Below, one piece after another: positions 1 through 11,630 of a stretch of 64,000 bases of DNA. The translations under genes were made by a program, and so were the position numbers. The DNA comes from Magnolia sinica (Eukaryota; Streptophyta; Magnoliopsida; Magnoliales; Magnoliaceae). The stretch spans positions 21,032,001 through 21,096,000 of the forward strand of contig NC_080581.1 of assembly GCF_029962835.1 (NCBI RefSeq), written 5' to 3'. Each line of letters begins with the position of its first letter. Position 1 is the stretch's first letter. The notes below the pieces were generated by a model. It did no database searches. It was not told where the DNA came from and saw nothing but the letters and a program-made list of their open reading frames with translations.

Positions 1-1289
1 ACGGATATGGCCCATAAAATGTGTGGCCACAATAAGCCCCATATATATTTTCGTACGAGACCAAGATCTTAGTCACCCAAACTCCGATTGAGGCGTATTA
101 TACACTATTAGAAAGCTAATTCAATTTTCTACGAATTCAATAGATCATATGTTTCTATTAGGGTCCATTAAAGTGATAAAAAATGGGTTCATTTTTGGCA
201 AATCAGGACCACTTGTGCGTTGTTGGACAATAGCCCAGTAAAATTGATGCCACGGGATATTGGAATATCATATAGCCACAAAATTTGGTCCAAATTTAAC
301 ACATAGTGTGGTACATAGTATCGCCAAGTTTCACTTCATATCTTATTGTGATTTATTTTATACAATTTTTACAAGTTGTTGTCCAGATAGAAAAGGGGGA
401 TTGCATGTGAAAGGTGTGGATATAACATACATCTTGGTGTAGCATACTGACTTGGGCAACCTTGCTAACCACCATTGTCAGCCATACATGCAGATAGGGG
501 CCCCACACTAATGGACCCCACATATATTAACAAAATACAAAACGAAGAAAGAAAGAGGAGGAAGAGGAGGGGGTGTAGACTCACCTCAAATAGATGAACG
601 ACTGGATGATGATGAGTGGTCTAGGTTTGATGGCGGGCCACACCTTAGCCCCATTCTCTCTCTCTCTCTCTCTCATTTTTAAAATTTTTCTACATGTAGC
701 AAAAGTATAAGTGTAAGAGAGCCCATACTCATGCATTAGATGAATGTGTAGGATGAGGTGGCCATGGGCCATGATTAGTTTCTAAGTCATGAGAAGATTG
801 CTAATGATAGATTTTTAAAGTAGAACCCATTTTTGTCTCATAGTGCATTATCTCATATGTGCTAGCTTTTCATTTTTTTTTTTTTTTATGTAATGCTTGT
901 CCTATCTTGTGATAATTCATATATTGTAGAAAGTGGGCTTTAGGCTCACGTGGGCTCAAGTCCAATAGGCCCATCACAATAAAGGTTGCTTGTGTTACAA
1001 GATACGAAATTTGAGTTATGGATTCAACAGGTCATATCTCACTAACGAAGCGTTGGATCGATGCGCATTTTTCACAATTGCAACCGTAGGGACGACATGG
1101 TCGACATGAGAGGGGTTTTGAAGGATCCGACATAAAACACTTAGGTGGGGTTGTTGGTTACACAAGGGTGCTCCATATAATCAATCGATAGTGCATATTA
1201 GGGCACACATGTGCTTGGGCCATGTTTCTAAGGACTGGGGTCCCACATATATACTCCTCTTTCTTTTGACAGTTCCTTAAGTTTACTAG
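1..1289. other. intergenic sequence, no gene recognised
   Basis: I read both strands and found no coding pattern longer than chance. The stretch is AT-rich with a CT dinucleotide run at about 655-674 and a T run near 873-887. Several GTGG/GGCCCA-type words suggest old transposon debris. Short open frames here have no recognisable motif and are not called. Confidence 0.6.
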
Positions 1290-1870
1290 CTTGGTTAGAT
1301 GTGTCCCATGATTGGCCATTTTCAGCTAGCATGTCAAGATAATCCCAGGCATCTTATGGATCCTTGCTCATAAATTCGCTATTACACATCATCTCTATGA
1401 ATTGGTATACGTTTGAGCTCAATCCTTCATAGAAAAAGCAAATCACCCACCAAATCTCATATCCATGGTGTGGGCAAGCAAGAAGTAAGTCCTTGAACCA
1501 TTCTTGACACTGAAAAAAGTTTCATCTCTTTTTTGGGATAAGTTCATAATGTCATGCCTGAGAGAGTTGGTTTTATGAGTTGGTAAGAACTTTTAAAGGA
1601 AATCCTGGGTCATTTCGGCCCATATGCTAATAGATCTTAGCCTTACGGAGTGAACTCATGCTTTGACCTTCTCTTTAATAGAGAATAGATATAACTTTAG
1701 TCTAATCACACCAGGAGGAATGTTGTTAAAGTGTATAGTTGCGACAATCTCTTTAAACTCTTTTATGTGCAAGTATGGACTTTCTGAATTAAGTCCATGG
1801 AATTTAGGGAGTAATTGGATCACCATTGGTTTAAAGTCCACGTTTCCTACATTGGTTGGGAAAATCATGT
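1290..1870 (-). pseudogene. Ty3/gypsy gag remnant
   Basis: The reverse strand from about 1868 down to 1290 reads as a plant retrotransposon gag (Retrotrans_gag type). A 70-residue open stretch has FHGL, then SPYLHIKEF, then VIRLKLYLFSIKEKVKA. Further downstream in broken frames are LLLACPHHGYEIW, FYEGLS, IEMMCN and DAWDYLDMLAE-like blocks in the family's usual order. Gag would form the particle shell of the element. The reading frame is broken, so this is a dead relic. Its upstream side was separated from it by insertion of the solo LTR at 1927-9100. The call rests on motif order; subfamily is not certain. Confidence 0.8.
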
Positions 1871-4106
1871 AGGAAGGTGTACTTGTTCTTGCCGATTGTA
1901 AATAATCACATAAGGTTCAAACCAGTTATAAGTCCCGTATCCTAGACCGTAACGTTCCGTAGGTTCCCGCGATCTTTCCAGTCCAATTCTGGCAACCTTC
2001 AACCCTTAACCAGTATTTGCGCGTGACCTCGATTCACACGCCGTCAACCCGAGTCGACTCAACTTATGACTAGTACCTTAGCGACCGCGTCGTTGCCGCG
2101 GTTCCGATGCCATGACTCGTGCACCAATCCGATACTCTGGCCAGGAGATGTGGGCCAGCATTCGGTGTAAGGAAAACATCGCGGGTGTGAATTCTGAGAG
2201 AATCTCTACAATATGTCACATCAATCAATCCCATCATGTCAAGTACATGTCAAGTACACATCACCTTTTTACCCATTCCCAAGCAACCCCAAAGTCAAAA
2301 AGTTCTTACATATGCCTATACTTTTCTTACACCAAGCAACCCCGAAGTCAAAAAGCTTCTTACACATCCATCACCCACCACATCCATCACCCATCTCTCA
2401 CTTTCTCTCTTTACGAACCTCTCTCTCTCATTTCCGAACTCACTTTCCCAAGCAAGAGAGGAAACCCACGTATGAGCTTCCCAAGCTCTCATGGAGAAAC
2501 TCTAGTGTGGCCCACTTCCTACCCTCTCATCTTCCATCTCCACCATTAAAACTTCATCAACTTTCATTGAAATCGAAGCCTAGACGACTACCTTCCCATC
2601 AGACCAAAAAGGAGTGGACGGTGGGTGATCTTGGACCTACATTTTCCCTTTTTATCCTGTATTTGTTTTGTGATTTAAGGGCCCATATCTATAGGGACCC
2701 ACCTTGATGTATATTTTGTACCAAAGAGGGGCCCATAGTGGCGGGGCCCCTCCATCACCTCCGTTATCTCCGATCTCTCTTCTCTCTTCTCAGTTTTCCT
2801 CTTTCAATGATCATGGCCACCTATGATGTGTGTATCTTGCCCATGCCATCCAAAATGGTGTGGCCCACTTTGATCATACCTTGATAACCAACGGGGTCCA
2901 TCTGTTTTATTCAGGCCATCCAGTGGGCCTGGATGTTGAGCAAACACAATATCAGGCTGATCCAAAGTAGGTGGGCCATGTGGGACCCACCTTGATGAGG
3001 CGTACATTCACACCGTCCGACCAGGGGCGCTGGAAGAATAGACTGACGGTGGAGGTGGCTAACAGTAAAGTGTTAACTGACAGTAGGGCATACTCACCTG
3101 TTGCATCTATTATAAATAAATTAATATATAATATAATATATTATATCATTATATAGAGGGTAGCCCATTACATGGGACCCATCCTAGCCGTCCATCCATC
3201 CTAACGGCGGGGCCACCTTGAGGATGCGTTGCATCCACCGTCCAACCCATGGACGGTGGATCCCAACCATGATGTATGTGTTTTACACATGCCGTCCATC
3301 TATTTTGATGATGGGACCCACTGCCACCTTGACATCAGCAGTTATGTGAGTCCCACGTGCGATCAAGACCATCCAGATGGTGGGACCCAGGCCCATAGCT
3401 CAAATGGTAAGCTGAGTGAATGATACCTCGTTCCAACGCTGAGGTCATGGCATTAATGGCCTAGGGAGGGTAGCTAACAGGGAAGTGTGGACTGACATGG
3501 GGTGTGGATTGACGGTGGAATCCATGGGACCCATCCACGTTGTCCCTCCCTTTTGATGGGCCACGCCATCATGTATGGGTTTTATCCAAACCAAGGACGG
3601 TGGAACCCACCCCAAGTGTGGGGCCCTCCTTGATCCTCGTGACTGTCCAGGCCGTGGTGGCCTGGACGTTACTGTTTTATATAATATAATATATTTAGTA
3701 TATATTATATATTTTACATTATATATAGGTATTATATATTATATCATATATATGAGATGGTGGGCCCTGCGTGGGACCCACCTCTCCCTTTAAATGCTTA
3801 AAAGCTGCACAACAGCAGCTAGATATTAAATATATGCTTAAAAGCTGCACAACAACAGCTAGATATTATACATATATTATATATTTTATATGTATGTTAA
3901 GCTACAACAGCCATATTATGTATATATTACATATAATATATGTGGTGTCATGCCGTTCAACCATTTGTGAACCACCATGATGGCTGTTCGGGTGGTGGGA
4001 CCCACCATGATGCATGTGTTGTATGTAACAGTCCAACCATATTACGATATCATTTTCATGGCATGAGTAAAAGGTTGGGTTAGATTTAAAGTTCTAGTGG
4101 ACCCTA

Positions 4107-7100
4107 TGTAATGACCCGAAAAATTTCGTGCAAAGACCCGAGTACTACCTCAAATTCTTTAGAAGTTAATTGTGGGTTAACTAGCGCTAAACTCGATTGC
4201 CTGTGAAATTAGCACCAATCACTTTAAATTTGATCTGCAAGACCCAAAACCTGTAGAATCGTTAGCGCTATGTTACCCTGAAATCTAGGATTCAACATTA
4301 AATCCAGTTGCTCTCGGGAGTACTTAGAAACTTTGTATCGGACCTGAACCGCGCGTCGAAAGTCCGATAGCGATGATCTTAGACAATTATGATCACCTTG
4401 TTGGGCTTGACAATCAACTCAAAGATCAAGTCCAGATGATGTCCTGAGACGATTTGCTTGAGTTCGGAGTGAGGAGTGTGAGAAAGGTGAAATTATTTAG
4501 AAATTAATTATGAATTTATGAAATCTGAGTCGTGTTGCTTGCGCGCCAATTTTAAGCATTCTGACCGTTGGATTTTGACCCAAATTTACCCTCAGATCAG
4601 GGAAGATGGCCCACACATGTCAAAGTGCTTGTGGCCCTGATTGAGTTTCGGTGACCGTTGAACTGAAATGGGTCCACCAGGAGCGATCTGGAAACCCGAT
4701 CGAACTGAAAATTTAACTCGCTTAAGATCCATTATTAGTGAGCTTAAGTCCGACTGCACTCAGAAAAAGGACCTCCAGAAATGCTCTTTTGGATCGAAAT
4801 AGACCCGATTTGGTTATAACCTGAGTATACCTTGGCCCTGGGGCTATTTTCATCAAGTTTAGGCCTATATAAAGACCTTAAAACCCTGACTCTCAACTCC
4901 ATACGAAATTTCCAAACCCTAGCTAAGAGAGAGAGGAAAAGAGAGAGAAAGTGAGAGAGAAGTTGGTGAACCATCTAGATACTCTTTCCAGTTAATCGGC
5001 GTACTTTATCCATTGTATCTGAATCGTTATTCTGATGATTCTAATCTCATTCTTGGGTAAGTTAATCAAACCCTAGCCTATTTTAGAACTTAGAACAGTC
5101 TAAGTGTTGTTGTAGCTAACTTAATTATGCCTTAGGTTGTCTAATCGCCGTTGATGAAGGTTTATCGTCTAAATCAGATCTGTTGCGCACTTTCTGGTGT
5201 AAGGTGCGGACTATATTCGTATAGGTTATGGTTTTCAAGGCTTTCAAAGCCGGTTGATGAATTATTATTGTTGTCGGTGAAATTTCACATGCCAAATGTG
5301 TTGTTTATATTGTGTTCCTGATATATATGAACTATATTGAGATTTGTGTATTCCATGTATAGGTAGAAAGTATTGTATATGTATGAAATACGAGCATGTG
5401 TTTGCCATGATAAATTGTCGTGCGTTCATGCTAGTTGTACATGTATCAACTCCTTGGCGAAAGGAATTGTCCAAGTGTGTTATCACCAACATATGTCATG
5501 TATGTTGGAATATGTAGTCTAAGTGTTTGTAGAAATGTTTGAATGATTAAGGGTGTAATATATTACTCTATTTATGGGCGTTAAGGAGAGATTCTCAACT
5601 AGCTTATTGATGTGTATAATTTCCTACATGTAATTTACATTCTTTGTTTGTTTAAATTCAAGCACTACTTAGGTGTGAATTTATGTTAAGTTGAAATCCA
5701 TCAAATGCTCACATGCTTGTATGATTGGAATTGTTGTTCCTTTACTGTTCTAAATTGCTCATATGGATATCTGTTATAATTGAAGGTGTTTGGGACTATG
5801 AAATAGTCCAGGACATCGGTAACGAGATTGAGTTCGTGGCTAAAATTGTTTTTGCCACATAGGACGTGTTTGGCGAACCCGAGTCGTATTAGGGTTGTCG
5901 GCAGTGGTTTGGCCACATGAAGTGTTCGTGCACTTCATGTCGTTCAACTCAATGTGCGCTCGTGCTAGTCGAGCTCGTCAAGTAACCCAAACGTCCTGGT
6001 AGATGTTCACCATGTATGGACACTACTATTTGAATCTAGGGTACCAAACTTACCAATGCAATCTCGTTAACCATTGTACCGTAATTCGTTAAGACTCATG
6101 AGCAGGGCATGGTGGTATGGGACACCGTAGTCGAGCTGTCGACCTACGCTGGGGTGACAAGCCCCCCCGTAGTGACCAGTGAGCAAACCAGACTCGTGAG
6201 CTGATTATGGTGGTATGGGACACTATATTCGTGCTGTCGGCCTACATTGATTGGTGATGAGCCCTTTGTAGTGCCCTCGAGCATATCTTGTTACTGCATT
6301 GAGGTGACGAGCCTTAGTGTAGTAACTAAGGTATGACTAGGCATGCATTGATTGGTGACGAGCCCTTTGCAGTGACCTAGAACCATATGATCGTATGAGA
6401 TTGTCTAGGACTGACGACCCTAGAATGGATTACTGTTTGGGAATAGATATGAGGAAGGTACCTTAGCTTCCCAATCCTGCTGTATGAAAAGGAGTAATAA
6501 TAACTTGGTAATCATATGCATGCACCGCATTGCATGTGCCTTGGTATCGTGGAGCACTGCGGGAGGTTGTCATGCGTACCGTAAGATGAAGACGCTGAGG
6601 GAGTGCAGGCGAGAGCATGCATCATTACTACATACATCCTTGCATTAACAAGAGTAATTAGGACATATTTGATTGTATTGCTTTATCATTACTGCTTGAT
6701 TGAATTGATAACATGTTAACTTTTACTGTATAGTTCCACTGAGTTGATCACTCACTCCCACGTTCTGGGGTGGTGTTTCGACACCAACCAGACTCTGTCT
6801 TAGATGCATATGATGATGCGACCCCCGAGGCAGAGCAGGAGTTCGAGGATGATGAGGAGGCGTTCTCCTTTATGCAATTCTCAGGCGGGTTCATGTGAGC
6901 CGTGTCCTGATCTATGGGGATTCAGGGTTGATGTTGTAATGGGTTACTTCATTTTGATACTTATCTTTTGAGACAAACACTTGTAATTATGACCTGGCAG
7001 AGCATACATATCATAGGGACTTACACATATACACATGTATTTCTTTAGTCTTCCGCTTGCGTCTTTCACCTATCCCTGGATTATGTTTGCAGTTTTGGCT

Positions 7101-7226
7101 TAATCTACTTCATGTGTTATGCACTAATACAGACAACATACATTCATCATTACATATGTTGCATAAGTGATGTTTTGAAACTCGGGAGCTGAGTTGTGCT
7201 CGACCCCCGAATTTCAGGGCGTTACA
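4107..7226 (+). mobile_element. solo LTR nested in the 1927-9100 LTR
   Basis: Begins TGTAATGACCCG and ends GGGCGTTACA, inverted TG/CA ends typical of plant LTRs. It is flanked by perfect 5-bp repeats CCCTA at 4102-4106 and 7227-7231. Length is 3120 bp. A TATATAAA box lies at 4866-4873, followed by a leader-like GA-rich stretch near 4920-4960. The region 6110-6290 carries a GGTGGTATGGGACAC module resembling 33479-33545 in a different LTR. No gag or pol adjoins it. I see no coding region in these 3.1 kb. Confidence 0.88.
4866..4873 (+). promoter_or_regulatory. TATA box of the nested LTR
   Basis: TATATAAA stands about 760 bp into the LTR, with an AAACCCTAG and GA-rich leader 40-90 bp downstream. 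This is the layout expected for an LTR's U3/R promoter. Whether it is active cannot be told. Confidence 0.5.
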
Positions 7227-7369
7227 CCCTACCATTTAAATAGTGGACCGTGACATCCACCATTCAACTTCTAAGGGCAACAGTAGTTTCCAATTTAGTT
7301 GATAATTGTTTTCATTTCATCTATCTCTATGTTAACTTATGAATAGGTCGGATCTTAAAAATATATGAG

Positions 7370-7680
7370 GGTGGGCTGATTTGATATACATTTGGCCCAT
7401 TTGACTCGGCCCATTTAAATCGGCCCATTTGACTAGGCTCGATGTGATGTACTTGGGGCCCGGTTGGTTAGGCTGATGTGTTATACGAGGCCCGTTGTTG
7501 AGGCTCACCTTGATATATATGAGGCCCATATGATTAGGCCCATCTTGATGTAGTTATGGTCCATCCATTGAGGCCCACCTGATATACATAAGGCCCATGT
7601 TATGCGGCCCATTTGTTGTATCTAAGGCCCATGGGTCGAGGCCCAATTGGATGTACATAAGTCCATTACAATGTGTGACT
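7370..7680. repeat. degenerate GGCCCA tandem array in LTR
   Basis: Units of about 25-36 bp built on AGGCCCAT and GATGTAYAT repeat with many substitutions. The same array type occurs at the matching place in the sister LTRs at 57490-58070 and 60540-61020. Reverse-strand open frames here (MGLIYIK-like repeats) come from the repeat and are not genes. Confidence 0.8.
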
Positions 7681-9100
7681 CTACCATGGTTTGTGTAAGG
7701 ATGTTTATGACGGTTGTGCCTTGGGAGCAATGTTGGTTTGACATCCACATTATAAGAATAATGTTGGTTAAATGTCTGCATTATAATTCTCCTTAGGGCT
7801 TATTGTTAGGCCTATACTTGTAGGTCGTCTAGGCCCATCTTCGTTATGAACAATGTCCATCACCATATAACATGTTTGGTATAGTTCTATGATTCATGAT
7901 CATACGCATCATATGTATGCTTGATATGAGAAGTGACTGATCATAGCATATGCCATTGGGCAAATTATTGAGGGGCTCCCAGATAGGCGGTGTTGCCCTG
8001 CATGAGCGCACGATGTGCGCAGGATTGTTGTATGGCTGGATAGTGTGATTCATGCATTCGCATTATGTGATATGGTTACTATACGCCTTAGCGACATCAG
8101 GGCCGTAGCCTCCATAGACGTATCGTGGTTAGCAGAATTGGATATCAAAAATCTTATTCTACATAGGGTGCTATAGATATTCCTGGGTGAAAGTCCCTAA
8201 ACCCTTATGGTACCAGAAGGTTGCTCCAAAGTCTAGACCGAGTGGGTGCATGAGCGCCGAGTGTCGATTACCAGAAGGTCGCGCTTTCCACTGTGTCGAG
8301 GTCGGTTGGAAGGAGGTGCGGCCTTACCCACCCGAGAGGAGGGGGCAAAGCTAGGTTGAGTTTGACTAGCTTGAGGAATGGGTCCGCTATCGACCAGCCG
8401 AGCCCGATATTGGCAAGCGGATAATGAGGTCTCTTCCACTCCCCTTATTACGCGTGATGGGGCGGCAATCTAGTTTGGAGTGTACTAGACCCCGGTGGTA
8501 TTTCAGAGTTAAGTTGTATTGATATGTGGACTCAGATGAAGAGTTATATGCTTGATTGCATCTCGCATCGCATGGCCTTGGTATGACCGACATCATTCAT
8601 GTCTTGCATCACATAGCCTTTGTACGGCTTATGGTATTCATAGATTCATCAGCATGTTCCGCATTACTCTGAAACTGCATAATTGTATTACTACCTTGCG
8701 CACACACTTTCACCACCCTCTAAGCTTTCTATAACCTTATGCATGACTGTTGCGTGCAGGTGACGTTGGATCGCAGCAGCACTGAGGCAGGAGCACATAT
8801 CAGATCAGTGTGGAGCTTTTGTCCATTATCATTGTAATTCCCTTTATGCTCATTGTACTTATAAAGTTTTTGATCATAGTGGAAATGTGATGGAGTTTTT
8901 GGTTGTTGTTTGTGGGTTATGCATTTGGTTATGCTTATTACGAACTAAACTGATATTGAAAATCCTCCTCGTAGCATCTCAGGATCGGAACCTGGCGAAT
9001 GGTCGCTAGGAGCCGAGAATGGGGTACAACGGAGGCTGTCGGCGCCGGATTCAGCGATCGAGAATTTTATGAGTCCGGTCTCCGAGTTTGGGGCGTGACA

Positions 9101-9690
9101 CTAGTGGAATTTGGTGTACCTCATTCTCGTCATGTACCGTCTTAACCGGTGGTATGTTATACACAAGATTCTCACAAAAGTATTGTTAAGTTTCTACTAT
9201 ATTTCCGGATGATGTTTTAGGAGTATTTAGGTATCTTCTAACTCGTCAATGGATTGCGAACCCGTCGACCAAGCCTCCTTCCCTTTAAAGTTTCAATGTA
9301 TGATCCCTTACCCACTTGTGCATGAACTACACAAAATCCTAATTCTAACCCTAAGTCTTACAACAATTAAGAAAACAAGTAGAGGGTGCAAGGAATGAAG
9401 TTACTAGTAGGGAAGAACTAGACTTAAAAATCCTACAAATAAAGATAAGTAACCGATGTTAGTAATATTAGAAAATCTGATATAACTCAAAACCCTAAAA
9501 AATTCTGAAATTAGAAATCCTAAAAAAATGAAACCCTAGGTTAGATAAATTTAGAAAAAAAAAAAAAATCTAACAAACTAAAAAACCTAAAGAATCTAAA
9601 CCTAATTGTGTTTGCGTCACCCCTTAGAAATAACGCCAAAAACTTGATCGAACCCAAGGGTTGACAACTTCAAGTGTATGGTTGCGATGT
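9101..9690. other. retrotransposon-derived sequence left of the CACTA element
   Basis: This is the far side of the gag relic interrupted by the solo LTR, followed by A-rich sequence with AAACCCTA-type words (9485-9600). From about 9659 it reads into the start of the LTR that the CACTA element invaded. No coding pattern was found. Confidence 0.45.
9688..9690. repeat. CACTA target-site duplication, left
   Basis: TGT directly precedes CACTA; the matching TGT follows TAGTG at 25013-25015. The related LTR at 47961 lacks the insertion and reads straight through this site. Confidence 0.85.
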
Positions 9691-9714
9691 CACTACGCCA
9701 AAATGGCCAATTTG

Positions 9715-9925
9715 CTTACGTGTCCGTCGCAAAAATCTCTTGGTTTAACGATGGATTTAATCCGTCGCTAACGGAAAAAGTCCGTCGCTAAACTCATCTT
9801 TCTCGAATAACCGGACTCGAACGTCGCGGAATTTATTACGACGTATTTACGACAGCTTTCTGTCCGTCGTAACTAGGCGACGGACGAAATCCGTCGCAAA
9901 TTTTGATTGGCGACGAAAAACAAAC
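9715..9925. repeat. left subterminal repeats of the CACTA element
   Basis: Several copies of GTCCGTCGC/GCGACGGAC occur in both orientations. A near-perfect palindrome stands at 9877-9897 (GCGACGGA, five-base centre, TCCGTCGC). In En/Spm such repeats bind the element's accessory protein; that role is inferred here. Confidence 0.8.
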
Positions 9926-9999
9926 AATTAAAAATTCCCTCCCAAAATACCATATGGCGCGCTTTTGAGTTGCTTTTGCGACGGATCATGTCTATCATA

Positions 10000-11105
10000 A
10001 AAGGACTAGCCATAACATTTTTTTTCCATTTTTTTTTTTAGAATATGGTGGAAAATTAAGTTTTTTTGTAGTCTAATAATTGTTTTTTAATAGAATTTAA
10101 GTGGTTTAATTGTACATATTTGTATCTAAGATTATTTTTTAACAATTGATTGAATGCAGAAAGAAATTTTATTTTGTTTTTATATCAAATGAATGGAATT
10201 TTTATTTTTATTTTTTAATTTAAAACTAATATTTAAATGATTTGTAATATCACATGAAAAAGAATATTGAGAAGTTTAAAAAATTTAACAATGTTTGAGA
10301 AAAAAAAATTAGATTTTGAAAAAATAAAAATCGTGATTTAATAAAAATCTATTTTGTGAGAACAAAAAAGAATATTTAATAAAGTTGATTAATTTGAAAA
10401 AAAAAAGCATTTGATTTTGAGAAAAAATAATATCCTGAAAAAAAATTTTAAAAATATTTTAAAAAATGTGAAAATTTTCACAATGTTGAAAAATGAAAAT
10501 ATTTTTAAAAAGAAAATGAGAGTTTGAAATTTGGAAAATAAAAATAAAAATTGTGAAGTTCAATAAAAATTGACAAGTTAGAATAAAATGCTTTTTAAAA
10601 AATGGAGAAGTGAAAAAGAATTGAAAATTTCAAAATAAAACGATATTAAAAAACCGATACTTTATCAAAAAACAAACATTTTGAAACGAAAAATAAATAA
10701 GTTGAAAAATTTTGTGATTTTGAAAAATAATTGAAAATGTTCAAAATTTGAAATTAAAAGAAAAAGTTATTTATAAAAACACTAAGATTTTGAAAAAATA
10801 TATATAATTTTTAAAAAAAAATTCAAAAGTTGAAAACAACATGATGCTTTTGAAGAAAAAAAAATCGGCATTTTGGAATTTTTGGGAAAAAAAATTAAAA
10901 ATTGTGAAAATTTAAGATATTTTGAAAATAAAAATTCAGAATTTGTATTTTAATTTATTTTTTGAAATATTTTATAATAAAAATGATATTTTGTTAAAAG
11001 TTTTCAAAGAAAAATTGAGAGTAAAAAAATGTGCATTTTGAAAAAAAATGTTAAATGGAAATTGAAATTTATCTGTGAAAAAAATATTTTTTTAATAAAT
11101 TATTA
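10000..11105. repeat. A-rich low-complexity tract
   Basis: About 1.1 kb built mostly from TTTGAAAAA and AAAATTTT words with irregular spacing. Nearly every frame is closed within a few tens of codons. No gene, hairpin or TIR is evident. It sits just inside the CACTA left subterminal repeats and may be a decayed tandem repeat. Confidence 0.65.
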
Positions 11106-11630
11106 GGCACATCCACTAATTGAACATTTAACCGTTTTTGGACAATCGATTTTGTCCAGATTGAAGAGTAAATAACTTCATATGTTTAAATCAAATTTCA
11201 CTCAAATTGTTGATCAATCTTGCATTCCCAATACCTTTCTCACATGTAGCTAGCCTGATTGGGGCGAGTAACTAATCAAATTGAGGTTATTGATCAATAA
11301 AATAGAGTGAATGGACTATACATATAAAATGGGCTAAATATTATTGTCAAAATTGTGACCCAACTTATTGACCTCGCAAGAACCTACAAATTGATCTTAA
11401 TAAGTTTTGTGGGCCCCATCATGATGTGTGTCGAACATCAACACCGTGCATTTAATGTGTCCCCTTTAGGTTATGAGATATCTCAAAAATCATCCGTAAA
11501 CGAAACTCAGGTGGGCCATACCATCGAAAACCATGTCAAGACATCTTTAAAAATATAAAAGCACTTAGTGGGGCTCACATGAGTTTTGGATGCGGCTAAA
11601 ACTTGGTCTGACCCCTCATCCAAGTGGGAC

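Larger units (their letters stand above)
1927..9100 (+). mobile_element. solo LTR, long Ty3/gypsy family, interrupted by another LTR
   Basis: The left end (TATAAGTCCCGTATCCTAG) matches the LTR starts at 55803 and 58424, with TG mutated to TA. The right end is GTTTGGGGCGTGACA, like the LTR end at 62479. Flanking 5-mers are CCAGT (1922-1926) and CTAGT (9101-9105), a one-mismatch target duplication. Removing the nested element at 4107-7226 leaves about 4.05 kb, nearly the same length as the 4056-bp LTR at 58424-62479. No internal coding region is attached, so it is a solo LTR formed by LTR-LTR recombination. It holds a GGCCCA-rich array at 7370-7680. ORFs inside it are incidental. Confidence 0.85.

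Noticed and set aside
2112..2707. Overlapping + strand ORFs of 145 and 164 residues
   Set aside because: They lie in the CT-rich, C-rich start of the long LTR. The matching parts of the sister LTRs (56100-56360, 58700-58940) do not keep the same protein.
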